The notes beneath the pieces are model-generated. The model saw only the letters and a list, made by a program, of their open reading frames with translations, had not been told where the DNA came from and made no database searches. Source: Isoperla grammatica (Eukaryota > Arthropoda > Insecta > Plecoptera > Perlodidae). From it: a DNA stretch of 64,000 nt. The translations under genes and the position numbers were made by a program. Positions within the stretch are counted from its first letter, which is position 1. The number at the start of each line of letters is the position of its first letter. Positions 10,627 through 20,868 of this stretch are shown in pieces. Location: contig OX246749.1 of assembly GCA_945910005.1 (NCBI GenBank), positions 23,483,097-23,547,096 of the forward strand. Reading direction: 5' to 3'.

Positions 10627-13107
10627 CTAGTCAATCACTTCTTTAAGTTTAGTGCATATGTGTAGGTGTCGTCTATCCTGCACTCCATCCCCACACAATC
10701 TGCACATGTCTGACTCCATAATTCCAAACCTGTGGAGATGTTTTGCCAGCAAGTCATGCCCCGTCTCTAGGCGAAACATTGCTGTTGTCGTCTTTCTTGT
10801 GTATTTTATATTTCTTTTTTTTGTAGCGTAAGCCTCCCAGCTTTTATCCTTTGACTCCTCTTTCCATCTGTCTTTCACTTCCCTATTGTGGGCTAATTTG
10901 AGGTGCGATTTTATTGCTCTGTACGATATGGGTCTTACTGTTTGGTTCTTCTTACTGCCCATCTTTGCCAGGAAGTCGGCCTTTTCATTGCCATTGATGC
11001 CACAGTGGGCAGGCACCCATTGCAAGACTATTGTGTTTCCAGTCTGCATCAACTTAAGAATCTTAAGTTTACACATTTTAACTTCATAGTCTGCTTCCAC
11101 TTTGTTTACTATAGCCTCTATAGCTGCCTTAGAGTCTATTAGAATAACCACTTTCCTGTGCTGGTACATTTCCATTTTTTCCAGAGCTCTATCTATTGCC
11201 TTCACTTCCCCATCAAAATTACTTCCATTCCTTCCAGCAGGGACTGAGTCTTCGAACTCCCTGCTGTATATTCCAGCCCCTGCATTGCCCTGTCGTGGTG
11301 TGGCCGATCCATCTGTGTAAACGTGCAACCACACATTCTCTGGATACTCTGTAAGCAGATATGAGTACGTTGCCATTTTTAGTTCTTGTCCGTGGTGCTT
11401 GTCCTTTTTACCCTTTATACCCTCTATGCTCAACCTGTGCAAGATGTCGAGAGCTGATAGATGTATATTGGGCTTTATAATGTCTGCCCTGTGTTCTAGA
11501 ACATTTTCATCTACCAATCTTCTTAGTATATTTTTTGATTCTGTAATAAATGTTCTTTGAGTTTTTAGATTCTCGTGTGGCTCCCTATTCCAGTATGGTT
11601 CATCCAATCTTACTAGCTTTTCATACAGGCAACCAGCAGCCACTTCCCGTCTAGCTTCCAGAGGTGGCACTTTGCTTAGTACTTGCATTGCTACTACTGG
11701 CGTTGTTTTAACTCCACCAGTTATAAGCCGTAGTGCTTTGTTCTGTACTCTCGTTACCTTATCCAGGGATGACTTAGGTGCATTTATCATCAAACCATTT
11801 CCATACTCCAGAACCGGTCTTACATACATTTTATAGGTGGTTGCCAAGGTGTCCTCGTTTGCTCCCCATGTTACTCCAGCTACTCTCTTCATTAGATTTA
11901 GTCTTTTATTTCCATTACTGGATATCTTTTCTATGTGAGTAGACATAGACATTTTTTGGTCCATTGTCACCCCTAGATACACGGGTTCGTCATTCTTCTT
12001 TAGCAACGCATCCTTATATTTTAACTTAAACTCTGGTATTATTCGTCCTGTTGTATGATAATCATATACCGTTTTTACCTCATTTATTTCCATTCCATTT
12101 TCTTTAGTCCAGCATTCTAGTGCTTCTAATGCCTTATTCATTTCTGACTCCATCTCGTCCATGTCTCTCCCACTGTACCAAAGCACTACGTCATCTGCAA
12201 ACATCTTTATTTCGACCCTGCTTTTATCTCTGATAAATTTGGCTAGGTCATTGATGAATACAAGAAAGAAGGTTGGACTTGTAACAGCTCCCTGCGGTAC
12301 ACCGGTCTTGATTTTTCTGAATCTTGATCTTTTATTATTATATCTCACTCGTATATACCTTTGGCTTAAGAAATTTCTTGACCATTTGTATAGATTATCG
12401 GGTGTTTTTACATCATTCAGTTTTTTGATAAGAATTTCCCGGTCTACTAGATCAAATGCTGCTTTGAAGTCGATGTATACTACTAGTGTGGATAATTTCT
12501 TGTTAAATCCTTCTTTTACTTCCTGTTGTAGGTATGCTACTTGATCCAGAGTTGATCTGTTCTTCCTGAATCCTGCTTGGTCTTTAGTTATGATATTGTT
12601 TGATTCCAGGTATATTGTTAGCCGGTGGTTAACCATTATTTCCATTAATTTTGCCATCATTGATGTTAGAGAGATGGGTCTGTAATTCTCTATCTTTGTT
12701 CCATCTTTTCCTTTCTTAAGTAGAGGTATAACCTCTGCCTTTCTCCATATGTCTGGTATGTTTGTTTCCCAGACTGCATTAAAAAGTTGTAATAAGTTAT
12801 CTTTGCCCACTGTTCCCAGATTTTTAAGGAACTCGGGGTACAAAAGGTCAACTCCTGGTGATTTTGTATTATTTAACTTACTCAGTGCCTCCTTAAGTTC
12901 ACTTATGTTAAACGGGGCATTATATGGGTCTTTGTGATCTTCCTTGTACTTCTTCTTCTGAGTCTTTGTGTGCCTTCTTTTTTTGGGCTTGGCCTGATTG
13001 CATTGAAATTTGCAAAAGGCTTCAGCTTTCTCCTGGTCATCAGTTATCTCTTTTCCCTTGTAGTTAATGGGCTCATTTTTAGCTTCTTTCTTATCCTGGT
13101 TGTTCAT
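10627..13107 (-). CDS. LINE ORF2: reverse transcriptase and RNase H
   Basis: This is an 826-codon frame from an ATG at 13107. RT motifs in order are NYRPISLTSMMAKLMEIMV, DQAGFRKNRST, VYIDFKAAFDLVDR, GVPQGAVTSP and the catalytic MFADDVVLWYSG. RNase H follows with HVYTDGSATP, an acidic FDGEVKAIDRALE, LIDSKAAIEAI and VPAHCGINGNEKADFLAKMG, so all D-E-D-D positions are present. The C-terminal CRLCGDGVQDRRHLHIC is a Cys-His cluster usual in this group. RNase H places it in the I/Nimb/Outcast part of the LINE tree. Upstream coding for the linker continues past the ATG in the same frame to a stop at 13177-13179, so the ATG is probably internal. Confidence 0.85.
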   Translation of the reverse strand: MNNQDKKEAKNEPINYKGKEITDDQEKAEAFCKFQCNQAKPKKRRHTKTQKKKYKEDHKDPYNAPFNISELKEALSKLNNTKSPGVDLLYPEFLKNLGTVGKDNLLQLFNAVWETNIPDIWRKAEVIPLLKKGKDGTKIENYRPISLTSMMAKLMEIMVNHRLTIYLESNNIITKDQAGFRKNRSTLDQVAYLQQEVKEGFNKKLSTLVVYIDFKAAFDLVDREILIKKLNDVKTPDNLYKWSRNFLSQRYIRVRYNNKRSRFRKIKTGVPQGAVTSPTFFLVFINDLAKFIRDKSRVEIKMFADDVVLWYSGRDMDEMESEMNKALEALECWTKENGMEINEVKTVYDYHTTGRIIPEFKLKYKDALLKKNDEPVYLGVTMDQKMSMSTHIEKISSNGNKRLNLMKRVAGVTWGANEDTLATTYKMYVRPVLEYGNGLMINAPKSSLDKVTRVQNKALRLITGGVKTTPVVAMQVLSKVPPLEARREVAAGCLYEKLVRLDEPYWNREPHENLKTQRTFITESKNILRRLVDENVLEHRADIIKPNIHLSALDILHRLSIEGIKGKKDKHHGQELKMATYSYLLTEYPENVWLHVYTDGSATPRQGNAGAGIYSREFEDSVPAGRNGSNFDGEVKAIDRALEKMEMYQHRKVVILIDSKAAIEAIVNKVEADYEVKMCKLKILKLMQTGNTIVLQWVPAHCGINGNEKADFLAKMGSKKNQTVRPISYRAIKSHLKLAHNREVKDRWKEESKDKSWEAYATKKRNIKYTRKTTTAMFRLETGHDLLAKHLHRFGIMESDMCRLCGDGVQDRRHLHICTKLKEVID

Positions 13108-13205
13108 TTTTGAAAAGAAGTCGTGGGCCTTTTTTCCATCTTTTCTATAGTCAATTGTTTCTACAAAGTCCCCCCATCACTTCTTTTGCTCTCTATGATC
13201 TTCTT

Positions 13206-14267
13206 TCAGAGTTTTGCTCCACATTTTCTCAACTCTATCATATCGTCCTGGTTCTTGGATTTTTCTGCCTTTTTCCTTGCAGCATCCCTCTCCTGCCTGA
13301 GCAGTTGCAATTCCTCATTCCAAAATGGTTTGTATTTCTTTCTTTTACCTCTCGGGATGTTTTTCTCTGCTGCTGTTTGTATTATGTCTGTGATTTCTCT
13401 ATTTTCTATGTCAACATTACTGTTTTGCTCCCTAACTGTAAATGCGTTCTCAGTGTCTCTTCTAAAACCTTGCCAGTTAGCTTTTTTAAAATTCCATGTG
13501 CATCTTGACTCTTCTTTATAGGTTACACACCTGTCCCTTTTTATTAAAATCATTTTGTGACCAGCTCCAGTTGGGGATCCCAAATTAGTTTGCTTGATAT
13601 CACCAAATAAGTTTGAGTGGCTGAAAACCAGGTCAGGTCTTGAGACATGTCCTCGATATGACAGGAAGGTATATGGGTCCTCTTCGGGATTTATCAATAG
13701 CAATGAGTTGCTATCTACATATTCTTCAATAATTGATCCGACTCTTGAGGTTTCCCTATAATTCCATAACTTATTTGGTGCATTGAAATCTCCCAGTACT
13801 ACTGTGCAACTGTCCACATCGACTAGGTCTAAAGCTTTAGTTTCGTTGAGTGGGGGGTTATAAAGTACTACGTATTTGGTCTTGGTGTTAGCCTTCCATA
13901 CTTCAACCTGTACTATTTCAATCTTATCTTCCTTTTCCATTTTATGTAGTATTTTGAATCTACAGGTGAGCCCCTCTTTAACACCAACTAGAATGCCTGA
14001 TGAAATTTGCCTTTCTCTGGGCAGGCTGTGGATGTTAAATCCATTCATTCTTGCCTCCTGTGTTCTTCCTGTGTCACGATCGGTAAAAGTTCCTGCTTCG
14101 ACTATTGCGAATGCGTCTACGTCCAAGTCAACGATTGTTTTTTGGAGTTCCAAGTATTTGTCTTTGGTGATTCCACCTGCGTTCCAATACAGAAATTTAA
14201 CATTGCCCTGAGAAGGACAGCTTGTGGATTTTCGATTCTTATCTCTACCAGCTGCTAGCGGTGGCAT
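13206..14267 (-). pseudogene. LINE endonuclease domain, frameshifted from RT
   Basis: The frame begins with sequence like KFLYWNAGGITKDKYLELQ, the start of an exonuclease-endonuclease-phosphatase (EEP) domain that nicks target DNA. VLGDFNAPNKLWNY (Asp-x-Asn), SRPDLVFSHSN and AGHKMILI (catalytic His) follow. The frame stops at 13206. Coding signal then continues in the RT frame after a one-base shift near 13235 and an in-frame stop at 13177-13179. Endonuclease and RT were therefore one ORF2 that has since decayed. The start at 14267 is close to the truncation point. Confidence 0.8.
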
Positions 14268-15379
14268 TCTTGCGTTCAGTCGTCATAGTGGGTATTTTGG
14301 ATGTGGGAAATGTGTCCAGGAAGGGGAGTACATCAATGGGAGAATGTGCTTCCCAGAAATAAATGCTAACTTAAGGACAGAACACAGTTTCAAATGCAAA
14401 ACCCAGGAGGAACACCATGTCAAAAATTCAATTCTGGAAACCATTCCATCGTTTGGCATGGTAACTCAAGTACCCCATGACTACATGCATTTAGCATGCC
14501 TCGGTGTAATGAGGAAATTGATCCTCCACTGGATGAGAGCAAAAGATCTTGCGTTAAGATTACGCAGTGCTAAAATAGATGATGCAAGTAATCGATTGGA
14601 ATATCTAAAAAAATATACCTGTTCAGAGTTCGCAAGAAAGCCTCGGTCTTTGAGAGAAATTGATCGGTGGAAGGCGACGGAGCTAAGATTTGTATTGATG
14701 TATATCGGCCCTTTTGTTTTCAAGCATATTTTATCTGAGGACTTCTACATTTATTTCCTATGTTTGCATGTCGCTCTGAGAATACTTGCATCCATAAAGC
14801 TTTGCATTAGTCTCAACTCTTATGCAAAGAAACTGTTGTCTCACTTTGTTAGTGTTTTTGGTATATTGTATGGCAGACATTTGATCTCATACAATGTACA
14901 TGGTCTTGTCCACCTCTCTGATGATGTACTTAGATATAGGTCCTTAGATGAATTCAGTTGTTTCGAATTCGAAAATGAGTTGCAAATTATTAAAAGATAT
15001 ATGAGCAAAAATGACTGCCCCTTACAACAACTCGGGAATGGGATATTCGAGCAGCAAGTTGCCTCTCTTAATTATAAGAGTGGTAAAAAGAAGAGTCAAG
15101 TAGCCAATGAAGCTTCTGCGGTTGGTCGACATTTTGAAGGACCCCTTATAAATGGCTGTCGAAACCCACAGTTTAGGACTGTGTTTTATTGTGGGTTTAC
15201 TCTAAGTAACAAAACTGCAGACAATAGGGAACATGCATATGATTGTTTTTAGTGTAACAAGTACTTAGTTTTATAGTCTGGTGTCGAACAATTGCATTTG
15301 CAAAAGTTTTTATTTTTTAATTATTATTGAACGGGTCTAATAATGAATTGAATATCACATTTATTTGAATTTCCTCTTG

Positions 15380-15541
15380 CCGCGAAGAAAAGCGCGCTGA
15401 TTGGTCGGCGGCCTCTGTGACGCAGTATGATGGTTTGGCCTGCAAGCGCGCGACTGCTACAGCTGTGTTTCAGTGCACGATGAGCGATCATTCACGCCCA
15501 ACGTCGTGTTGTTATCAGTAGCTCGTATTGCATGAACTAAA
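15380..15541 (+). promoter_or_regulatory. GC-rich promoter-like stretch
   Basis: Unlike its AT-rich surroundings, this stretch is rich in CpG (GCGCGC, GTCGGCGG, AACGTCG) and has an inverted CCAAT word (GATTGG) near 15399. It directly precedes the short ORF at 15542. It could be a CpG-type promoter; no TATA box is seen. Confidence 0.35.
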
Positions 15542-15697
15542 ATGACAGACGGAGGCTTTACAAAGGCCAACAGCACAAGTTTACCGCAGATAGATGGTTT
15601 TATGGTGGCGAATTTCTTTACGGGAAATGATCAGTTCACGGGAACGGGAGATTTCGTGACGATATCGAGCTGGTTTAGTAGTCCCAACACTTCTTAA
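15542..15697 (+). CDS. Short N-terminal ORF, LPxID motif
   Basis: A 51-residue frame begins MTDGGFTKANSTSLPQIDGF and stops at 15697. A short N-terminus with S-L-P-x-I-D-x-F-M followed by a hydrophobic F-F segment is a pattern I associate with N-termini of some YqaJ-type, transposon-linked invertebrate proteins. The motif is too short for a firm assignment. No downstream continuation is visible, so it would be a broken copy or a first exon. Confidence 0.3.
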   Translation: MTDGGFTKANSTSLPQIDGFMVANFFTGNDQFTGTGDFVTISSWFSSPNTS

Positions 15698-15971
15698 ATG
15701 ATCCCTTGACCTTGTACTCCCTCACAGCTGCAAAGAAGACACTTGAAGTCTTGTTGATACTCGAGAGCTTGGATGAATGAGGGTCATGGAAACTTCCCCC
15801 TCCCCCCTCCCTACAGATGCCCACCCAAAACATTGTGAATGTAAACAATACTTAGTTTATGGATCAAGCAGATGTTAAATCACAATTTTTATTATATTCC
15901 TCTTTATTTATTTAAAACTTGAATTACAGCAAATACGTATTTGATTACAGTTGCTAACCCTGTGACAAATT

Positions 15972-16104
15972 ATTCATAGTCAGCCCCTACACCTAGGGGC
16001 ACCCATTGTTGCTATGGATTTGTTTTGTTTATGGGAAATAACATGGAAACAATTGTTACCTTAGCAACAATGGGCGCCCCTAGGTGTAGGGGCCGACTAT
16101 GAAT
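15972..16104. mobile_element. 133-bp MITE with about 41-bp inverted repeats
   Basis: ATTCATAGTCAGCCCCTACA at the left end is matched by the reverse complement ending GACTATGAAT at 16104. The arms pair over about 41 bases with two or three mismatches around a loop of about 50 bases. It has no coding capacity. The target duplication is ambiguous. Confidence 0.85.
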
Positions 16105-16284
16105 TCCAACCTAACCCACCACTATTAAACGTTTATCCTTCCAATCCCTAGACTGAGTTAATTATCTAATTTAAAATAAAATAAAAATGTAACTATGCGA
16201 TGTTGATATCGGTTTTCAAATAATTATTGCGATCTGTAATTTATTGTTGGCATCTGGTGGCATGTAATTCTAAGTAAGTATTCT

Positions 16285-16322
16285 AAGGTAATTCTAAATA
16301 ACATATTATTTAGAATTACCTT
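16285..16322. other. Perfect 15-bp hairpin
   Basis: AAGGTAATTCTAAAT at 16285-16299 pairs perfectly with 16308-16322 across an 8-base loop. It lies at the end of the THAP relic and may be a small palindromic element or a cruciform-prone site. Confidence 0.7.
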
Positions 16323-16690
16323 GGTTCACAGCTGTGTGCACGTTGATAGCCTCTTGAACAGAGCTGGCAATCTTTCTTTTCTTGACTGCAGACCTTTCGT
16401 TTGGAGTAGAAGCAAATCTCCGTCCTTGACAATCGAATATATGGGGAATTACGTCGTTTTTACATTTTAGTCGGCCACCCATTAAATTATATCTCGTCAA
16501 GTTCTCCATATCGTCTTCAAGCTAAATAGACGAAAATAATAACACACTCCTAATGCTCCTAATTGATATAGGGTTCTTACTGACATCTCGTCTCGCTGCT
16601 TCCAACCACTGTCTTCGTCGTTTATTGTTTTTTGGCACACACACAAATATCTTTTCTGGAGTCTTTACACTTGTGTTAGTACACATGTGT
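16306..16690 (-). pseudogene. THAP-domain relic
   Basis: On the minus strand, an upstream segment (about 16690-16585) reads MCTNTSVKTPEKIFVCVPKN then KRRRQWLEAARRD, and ends near a GTAAGA donor. After about 70 bases and an ATTTAG acceptor the frame resumes with LEDDMENLTRYNLMGGRLKC and VIPHIFDCQ. This follows the THAP order (Cys-Tx-N, P, W, then the D-D-M-E-N-Y / P-x-x-F-x-C-Q end). The Cys-x-x-His pair expected between the pieces is missing, as is the first Cys of the zinc site, so the domain is probably dead or lacks an exon. THAP domains bind DNA and occur in P-element-like transposases as well as host genes. Confidence 0.5.
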
Positions 16691-16699
16691 ACTATTCAC

Positions 16700-17368
16700 C
16701 ACTTATAAGCGCCAGAAGATGTTTTAGTCTCCATAGTGCACAATGTTCGATGAGCGGTGTGGGCGAACGCGTGCAGTCGACTGCGCGACACCGGCAGACT
16801 ACTATCATGTAACGTCACTAGCGATTCATCATGGCGGCGGCCGTTTTTTCGCGCCAAAAAAGTGTACGCTACTAAAACTATTATTTTGAGAGGTAGAATG
16901 ACTCGATTTTTAAATTGTAAAGACATAATATCAGTTAATATCGTGTACAGATTTTAAAAATCACATTAGAAAGTTAAGTGCAAGTTCCCTATTGTTGCAT
17001 TCTGAAAAATGGCTCAGTTGTTGTTATCAAGAATATAGCAACATCAAACTCAAAATGAGTTATTGTCGGCTATGAGTTTCTCAAAGTGCAAGATGAATTT
17101 ACAGTGCAATGTTTATCATCAAAAGTTGGCATTTTTGTAGCTAGCCGTCTATCAAAATCACTAAAAATGTGGCCACTGACATCGATAGAAGCAAAAGCTT
17201 TAAAAGTAGCTAGGTCAGATGGGAGATTTTTTATTTCTTCCCTTCTTCATGCATCTACTTAAATAATGTAGGTGCAAATACCAATTTGATTTGTTTTTGA
17301 TAAGATTGCATATGATTATATTTGAGATAAGGCAATTTTATTATATTATTATTAATTATCACCTTCAG
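16700..17368. other. No gene seen
   Basis: The first half is GC-richer (CpG words near 16750-16850) and could hold a promoter for the minus-strand THAP relic. The rest is AT-rich, without frames or repeats I can support. Confidence 0.4.
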
Positions 17369-17719
17369 ATGTCGTCCAATCTGTTCTATATAATCGATTG
17401 TGAAGACCCAGTTAGCAATGAAGTTTGGTCAGAACTTGTCCCAGATAATTGGATTTCCAACAAAGAGGGGCAGCTTTTTTGTTGGTGGCCTCCTAAGAGC
17501 ACGTCTTTGGCAAATGCAGCCAGAAAAAGGCAGGAACCAGGTATCAAATGGAGAGAATACATCGTAAAAAGAAAAGTTTTGGAATTTGGTAAGTAGCCTA
17601 GCGGAACAATTTGCAATCGCCTAGGCTTATTCCATAAGTTTGTGATAGCTCTTACCTCTGTGTGCCAAGGTGAAGGCCTACATATTCATCTGTGTGTAAT
17701 TTATTGCTTAGAAACTTCT

Positions 17720-18103
17720 GAAGCCGGTCGCCGGGCCGTGGCTAGATTGGATAATGCTGTTAACACGTCGGACCTCAACTTACGAAGCCGGTCGCCGGGC
17801 CGTGGCGAGATTGGATAATGCTGTTAACACGTCGGACCTCAACTTACGAAGCCGGTCGCCGGGCCGTGGCGAGATTGGATAATGCTGTTAACACGTCGGA
17901 CCTCAACTTACGAAGCCGGTCGCCGGGCCGTGGCGAGATTGGATAATGCTGTTAACACGTCGGACCTCAACTTACGAAGCCGGTCGCCGGGCCGTGGCGA
18001 GATTGGATAATGCTGTTAACACGTCGGACCTCAACTTACGAAGCCGGTCGCTGGGCCGTGGCGAGATTGGATAATGCTGTTAACACGTCGAACCTCAACT
18101 CGG
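17720..18103 (+). repeat. 64-bp tandem repeat x6 inside an exon
   Basis: Units start at 17720 and then every 64 bases to 18040, each beginning GAAGCCGGTCGC. The first unit differs at GGCTAG versus GGCGAG, and the last has a few changes. Five extra units add 320 bases, which shifts the frame by two. That matches the frame seen after the array, so one unit was ancestral coding sequence. Confidence 0.95.
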
Positions 18104-18174
18104 ACTCTCCTTCCATAAATCTCAGGAAAGTACGAAGGAAGATATTCAACAATCAAGTAGATAGCGTAGATGAA

Positions 18175-18658
18175 GGTTTTTTTTTGGGGTTTATTGGGTT
18201 TAAGGGCGCTTCAACCAGTTAGGTCATTTTGCGCCACCAAGATAATATAACTCGTTACTTATTGTTTTATTGCATGATTGATTAATGGGGCTTAACGTCT
18301 CATATTTATGCAACGATGGCTAATCAAGACGATGAGCGGGTGATAATGAAGATGATAAAGATGATAATGAAGAAAACAGCCACATCCGAATCAGATCCAT
18401 TGTACGTCGCGTGAGTCGTCATACGGGAGTCCAGCAAGGGAGGGCAGGGCCAAGGGGGAGGAGAAATATTCAATGGGACAGTGGGGGGGGGAAAGGGGAT
18501 CTGGGTGTGGACTGCACTTCGTCTGACTTCTCCTCCTCGACCAGTCCGGCTAGGGTGGCCCTACCAGAAGCATACGCTTCCGCCGGCATAGCTCTCGGGA
18601 TCAACAAAGCACGCAAACCTGCCCACCACGATAAGGTGGCAGGCAGTCCATGGGCAGG
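18175..18658 (-). mobile_element. SINE-like element, copy 2 with extended tail (484 bp)
   Basis: It is flanked by a perfect 12-base target duplication, AGCGTAGATGAA, at 18163-18174 and 18659-18670. The core matches the other copies. Only this copy carries about 110 extra bases at the left, beginning with a T-run. Read on the minus strand these become a 3' extension ending in poly(A). It lies in an exon of the DUF4806-like gene. Confidence 0.85.
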
Positions 18659-18953
18659 AGCGTAGATGAAAACATGCCAATTGTTCCATCGCCTCCGATG
18701 TTGTCAGGAGAGGATAATGGTGGGTTACGTTTCACAATGCCTATTCGGATTTCAACTTTAATTGGTATAGGGTTAATCTACTTGTTTAGACATTAGTTTT
18801 TAGGTAACTGCTTAAAAGCCTTTAAAAGTCAGCTCCTAGAAGATTGTGATTTACATTAGTAGGCCTAAGCCTGTTACAGGACTCACATTTTCTGTGTTGA
18901 CATTGTACAGTTGTTTTGCTATGCCTGGTACCTACAATATTTAAGCGGCTGTT

Positions 18954-19613
18954 ACACGGAGAAGTTGGAAAAGTGGAAAGAAAAAAGCAAAGAGAAAAGT
19001 TACTCTTTTACTTGTAGAGATAGCTTGTAGCTTATGGGACTTTTCGCGTTGCTGTCACACTAGGAAGTGAAAAAAGAGAAAAGTGAAAAGTTCTCCAAAA
19101 AGTTGAACACTGCTCGACAAGTAAAGAGTGAAAAGAAAAACGACCTTGAAGAGTTGAAGCTGATTGGTCGATTGACACGGCCATTGAGTACGACTCGGGA
19201 GAGTTGTGACATCCAGACATTGCTATTCCAACCTACAAAACTTTTCACTTTGACAGCTTGTAGCCTTGTAGTTAAAAACGCATATGCCGATGGATTCGTT
19301 GGAGGAATAGGCTGCAATTGCTGTAAATATTAATGTAATTATTGCCATTGTAAGAAGACGGCGACGAAGAAGAAGAAACAGTGATTTGTTTACATGCATC
19401 GACGATCCAGTTTCGTAGAAACCGACTACAGTCTTCTAGTTGCAACTATTTGCCGCAAGAGCGCATTGTAGTTTTGTAGAAATACTGATAGGTTACGCCA
19501 CACGCGCGCTCTTCTCTTTCAACTCTGTGTATTCCCGTGTGACGGCTAGAAAAAGAACTTTTTTCTTTACTTTTTTCTTTTCACTTTTTTAACTTCTCCG
19601 TGTAACAGTCGCT
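18954..19613. mobile_element. Harbinger-type MITE (660 bp, TTA duplication)
   Basis: The terminal inverted repeats AGCGGCTGTTACACGGAGAA and the complement of the right end (AGCGACTGTTACACGGAGAA) continue imperfectly for about 45 bases. Target duplication TTA is present at 18951-18953 and 19614-19616. A 3-base TTA/TAA duplication is characteristic of PIF/Harbinger. The inside is rich in AAAAGTGAAAAG-like words and codes for nothing. Confidence 0.85.
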
Positions 19614-19763
19614 TTAGGCTACAAAATACAAATTAAATACTTTTTGTCACTTAAATTATTCCGTAAAGAAATATTTGTTTACCCAAAATTTAGTGAGTGG
19701 ATGCACCAGTTTTAGATGGGATCATTCAAATTTACACAAAATTATGTGGTTTTATTTTTGTAG

Positions 19764-19862
19764 ACCAAAATGGTTCACTTCACTTCCCCAGTTCTATGGA
19801 TGAGTCCTGTAGTCGCCAACCAAAGCGGACGTTTGACAGGAAAGAGATGGACAGAAGTGATG
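19764..19862 (+). CDS. Candidate internal exon
   Basis: A 99-base open stretch (DQNGSLHFPSSMDESCSRQP, then KRTFDRKEMDRSDG) lies between an acceptor, ATTTTTGTAG, and a donor, GATG|GTAATA. It may be the next exon of the DUF4806-like gene upstream, but no domain can be recognised. Confidence 0.35.
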
Positions 19863-20868
19863 GTAATAATTTGACTATTATAGTTGATAGTTACATCCTG
19901 GTGTTATTTATTACTATACTGCTATCGACGTGAGATACAAGGTGATGTCTTCATGGATTATGTAATTGTGTTGTGAAGCATGTGACACAGCATAGCATCC
20001 ACGCTGAGGTGTTTTTTGTGACCAACTCGAACCTGTCCCAATCCTTTTCTTTTGTCTTGCGGTCAGAAGAATACATTTTGAATCCAAACACGTTTTTCGT
20101 AAATCCTAGTACGTAATTTTATTGCTGCATGTGTTGTATTCCCGCCTCTACGGTAGTGTGCCGTGGAGGTGAGATGGCAGGGGGCGAGACGATGGCCGCC
20201 TGACGAGTACGTCCGACTACTCACGTCATCCTTTGTTTTCTCATGTAACTTGTACGCAACACAATAAGTATACATTAAACTCTTTATTACCTTCCTCAAC
20301 CTGAACTACATCAATTAATTCATCGCCCGCAGTTCGCATCCCGTCCTGAGTTCAACAAATCAGAAGTGTGGATCAAGACCTGTTGCTCGCCTGATCAAGC
20401 CGCCGTCCGCCTACAACCTCATGCAACCAACATTGTAATGTGACGTGACAAGTGTGAGTGTGCGCTCGTTATAGACTGTTTTTTCTTGGGGGTTTTCACA
20501 GTGTATAAACCATTTTCCGACATCCCGAACATGTATGTAAACGATTTTGAAATTATCGTATGATTTAAGATTAAAATTTAATTTGTTTTACAAGTCCGCC
20601 ATTGCCGCCATGTTTCTTTGCGGAGATCGTCTTCCACCCTCACCACCCCACGTCACGTCCGGTGACGTCAGAGGTAAAAAGCAGTTCCGACGACACATGG
20701 TTGACAACCGGATACTCGCATTTCAATGACTTGAATTGACAGCGGATACGTCTTTGTTGGGACATTTGATTCGTACCTTGTTCTTTTATCACGTAATGAA
20801 GTGTTGTTATTTTGTACGCTCGTATTTGAAGTTATTCTAAGTTGAGCGGGAAAATTCTATTCGTCATT
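19863..20868 (+). other. 5' region of the Gypsy element, LTR not delimited
   Basis: There is no convincing gene. A stretch near 20100-20300 has GC-rich CCGCC words, then ATTAAA near 20275, as expected for an LTR and leader. The 3' side of the element (after 36896) shows no matching sequence, so LTR limits and primer-binding site cannot be set. Confidence 0.35.

Larger units (their letters stand above)
10575..14275 (-). mobile_element. I-like LINE (RNase H type), 5'-truncated
   Basis: On the minus strand it encodes endonuclease, RT, RNase H and a C-terminal Cys-His cluster. Its 5' end is cut just before the endonuclease, so ORF1 is absent. No poly(A) or clean target duplication can be read; CATCATGCGT (10563) and CATTCTTGCGT (14265) are similar but not identical. 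It interrupts the Tnp_21-like gene. Confidence 0.75.
10203..15252 (+). pseudogene. Tnp_21-like transposase-derived gene, split by a LINE
   Basis: The first part (10203-10530) reads LLVNTDGIPLSKSSSSQFWP and FHLKGLLCDAPARSFVTGIK. The second (about 14282-15252) resumes with HSGYFGCGKCVQEGEYINGR, then PHDYMHLACLGVMRKLIL, FARKPRSLREIDRWKATELR and YNVHGLVHLSDDVLRY. These blocks, in this order, match the Transposase_21/DUF4218-like proteins common in invertebrate genomes: an Asp-containing TDG motif, a C-x2-C pair and the D-Y-M-H-L block. A reverse-oriented LINE lies exactly between GIK and HSGYFGC. Each half is otherwise open, and the second has 320 uninterrupted codons. The LINE arrived while the gene was still fairly intact. 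Confidence 0.75.
17369..18720 (+). pseudogene. DUF4806-family-like gene, broken by repeat and SINE
   Basis: Exon 1 (17369-17588) starts MSSNLFYIIDCEDPVSNEVW and contains the block FCWWPPKSTSLANAARK, then W-R-E-Y and a short basic strand. This resembles the N-terminal W-P-P module of DUF4806-type invertebrate proteins. It ends at donor TTTG|GTAAGT. Exon 2 begins after TTGCTTAG at 17712 with TSEAGRRAVARLDNAVNTSD in the matching phase. Within exon 2 a 64-bp segment is repeated six times, which breaks the frame (64 is not a multiple of 3). Counting one copy, the frame is continuous to SVDE, where a SINE-like element is inserted. Past it coding resumes (NMPIVPSPPMLSGEDNG). Two independent lesions make the gene very unlikely to work. 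Confidence 0.55.

Noticed and set aside
18954..19613. Coding ORFs on both strands near 19.1-19.3 kb
   Set aside because: They fall inside a non-autonomous MITE and mirror low-complexity A/G-rich repeats.
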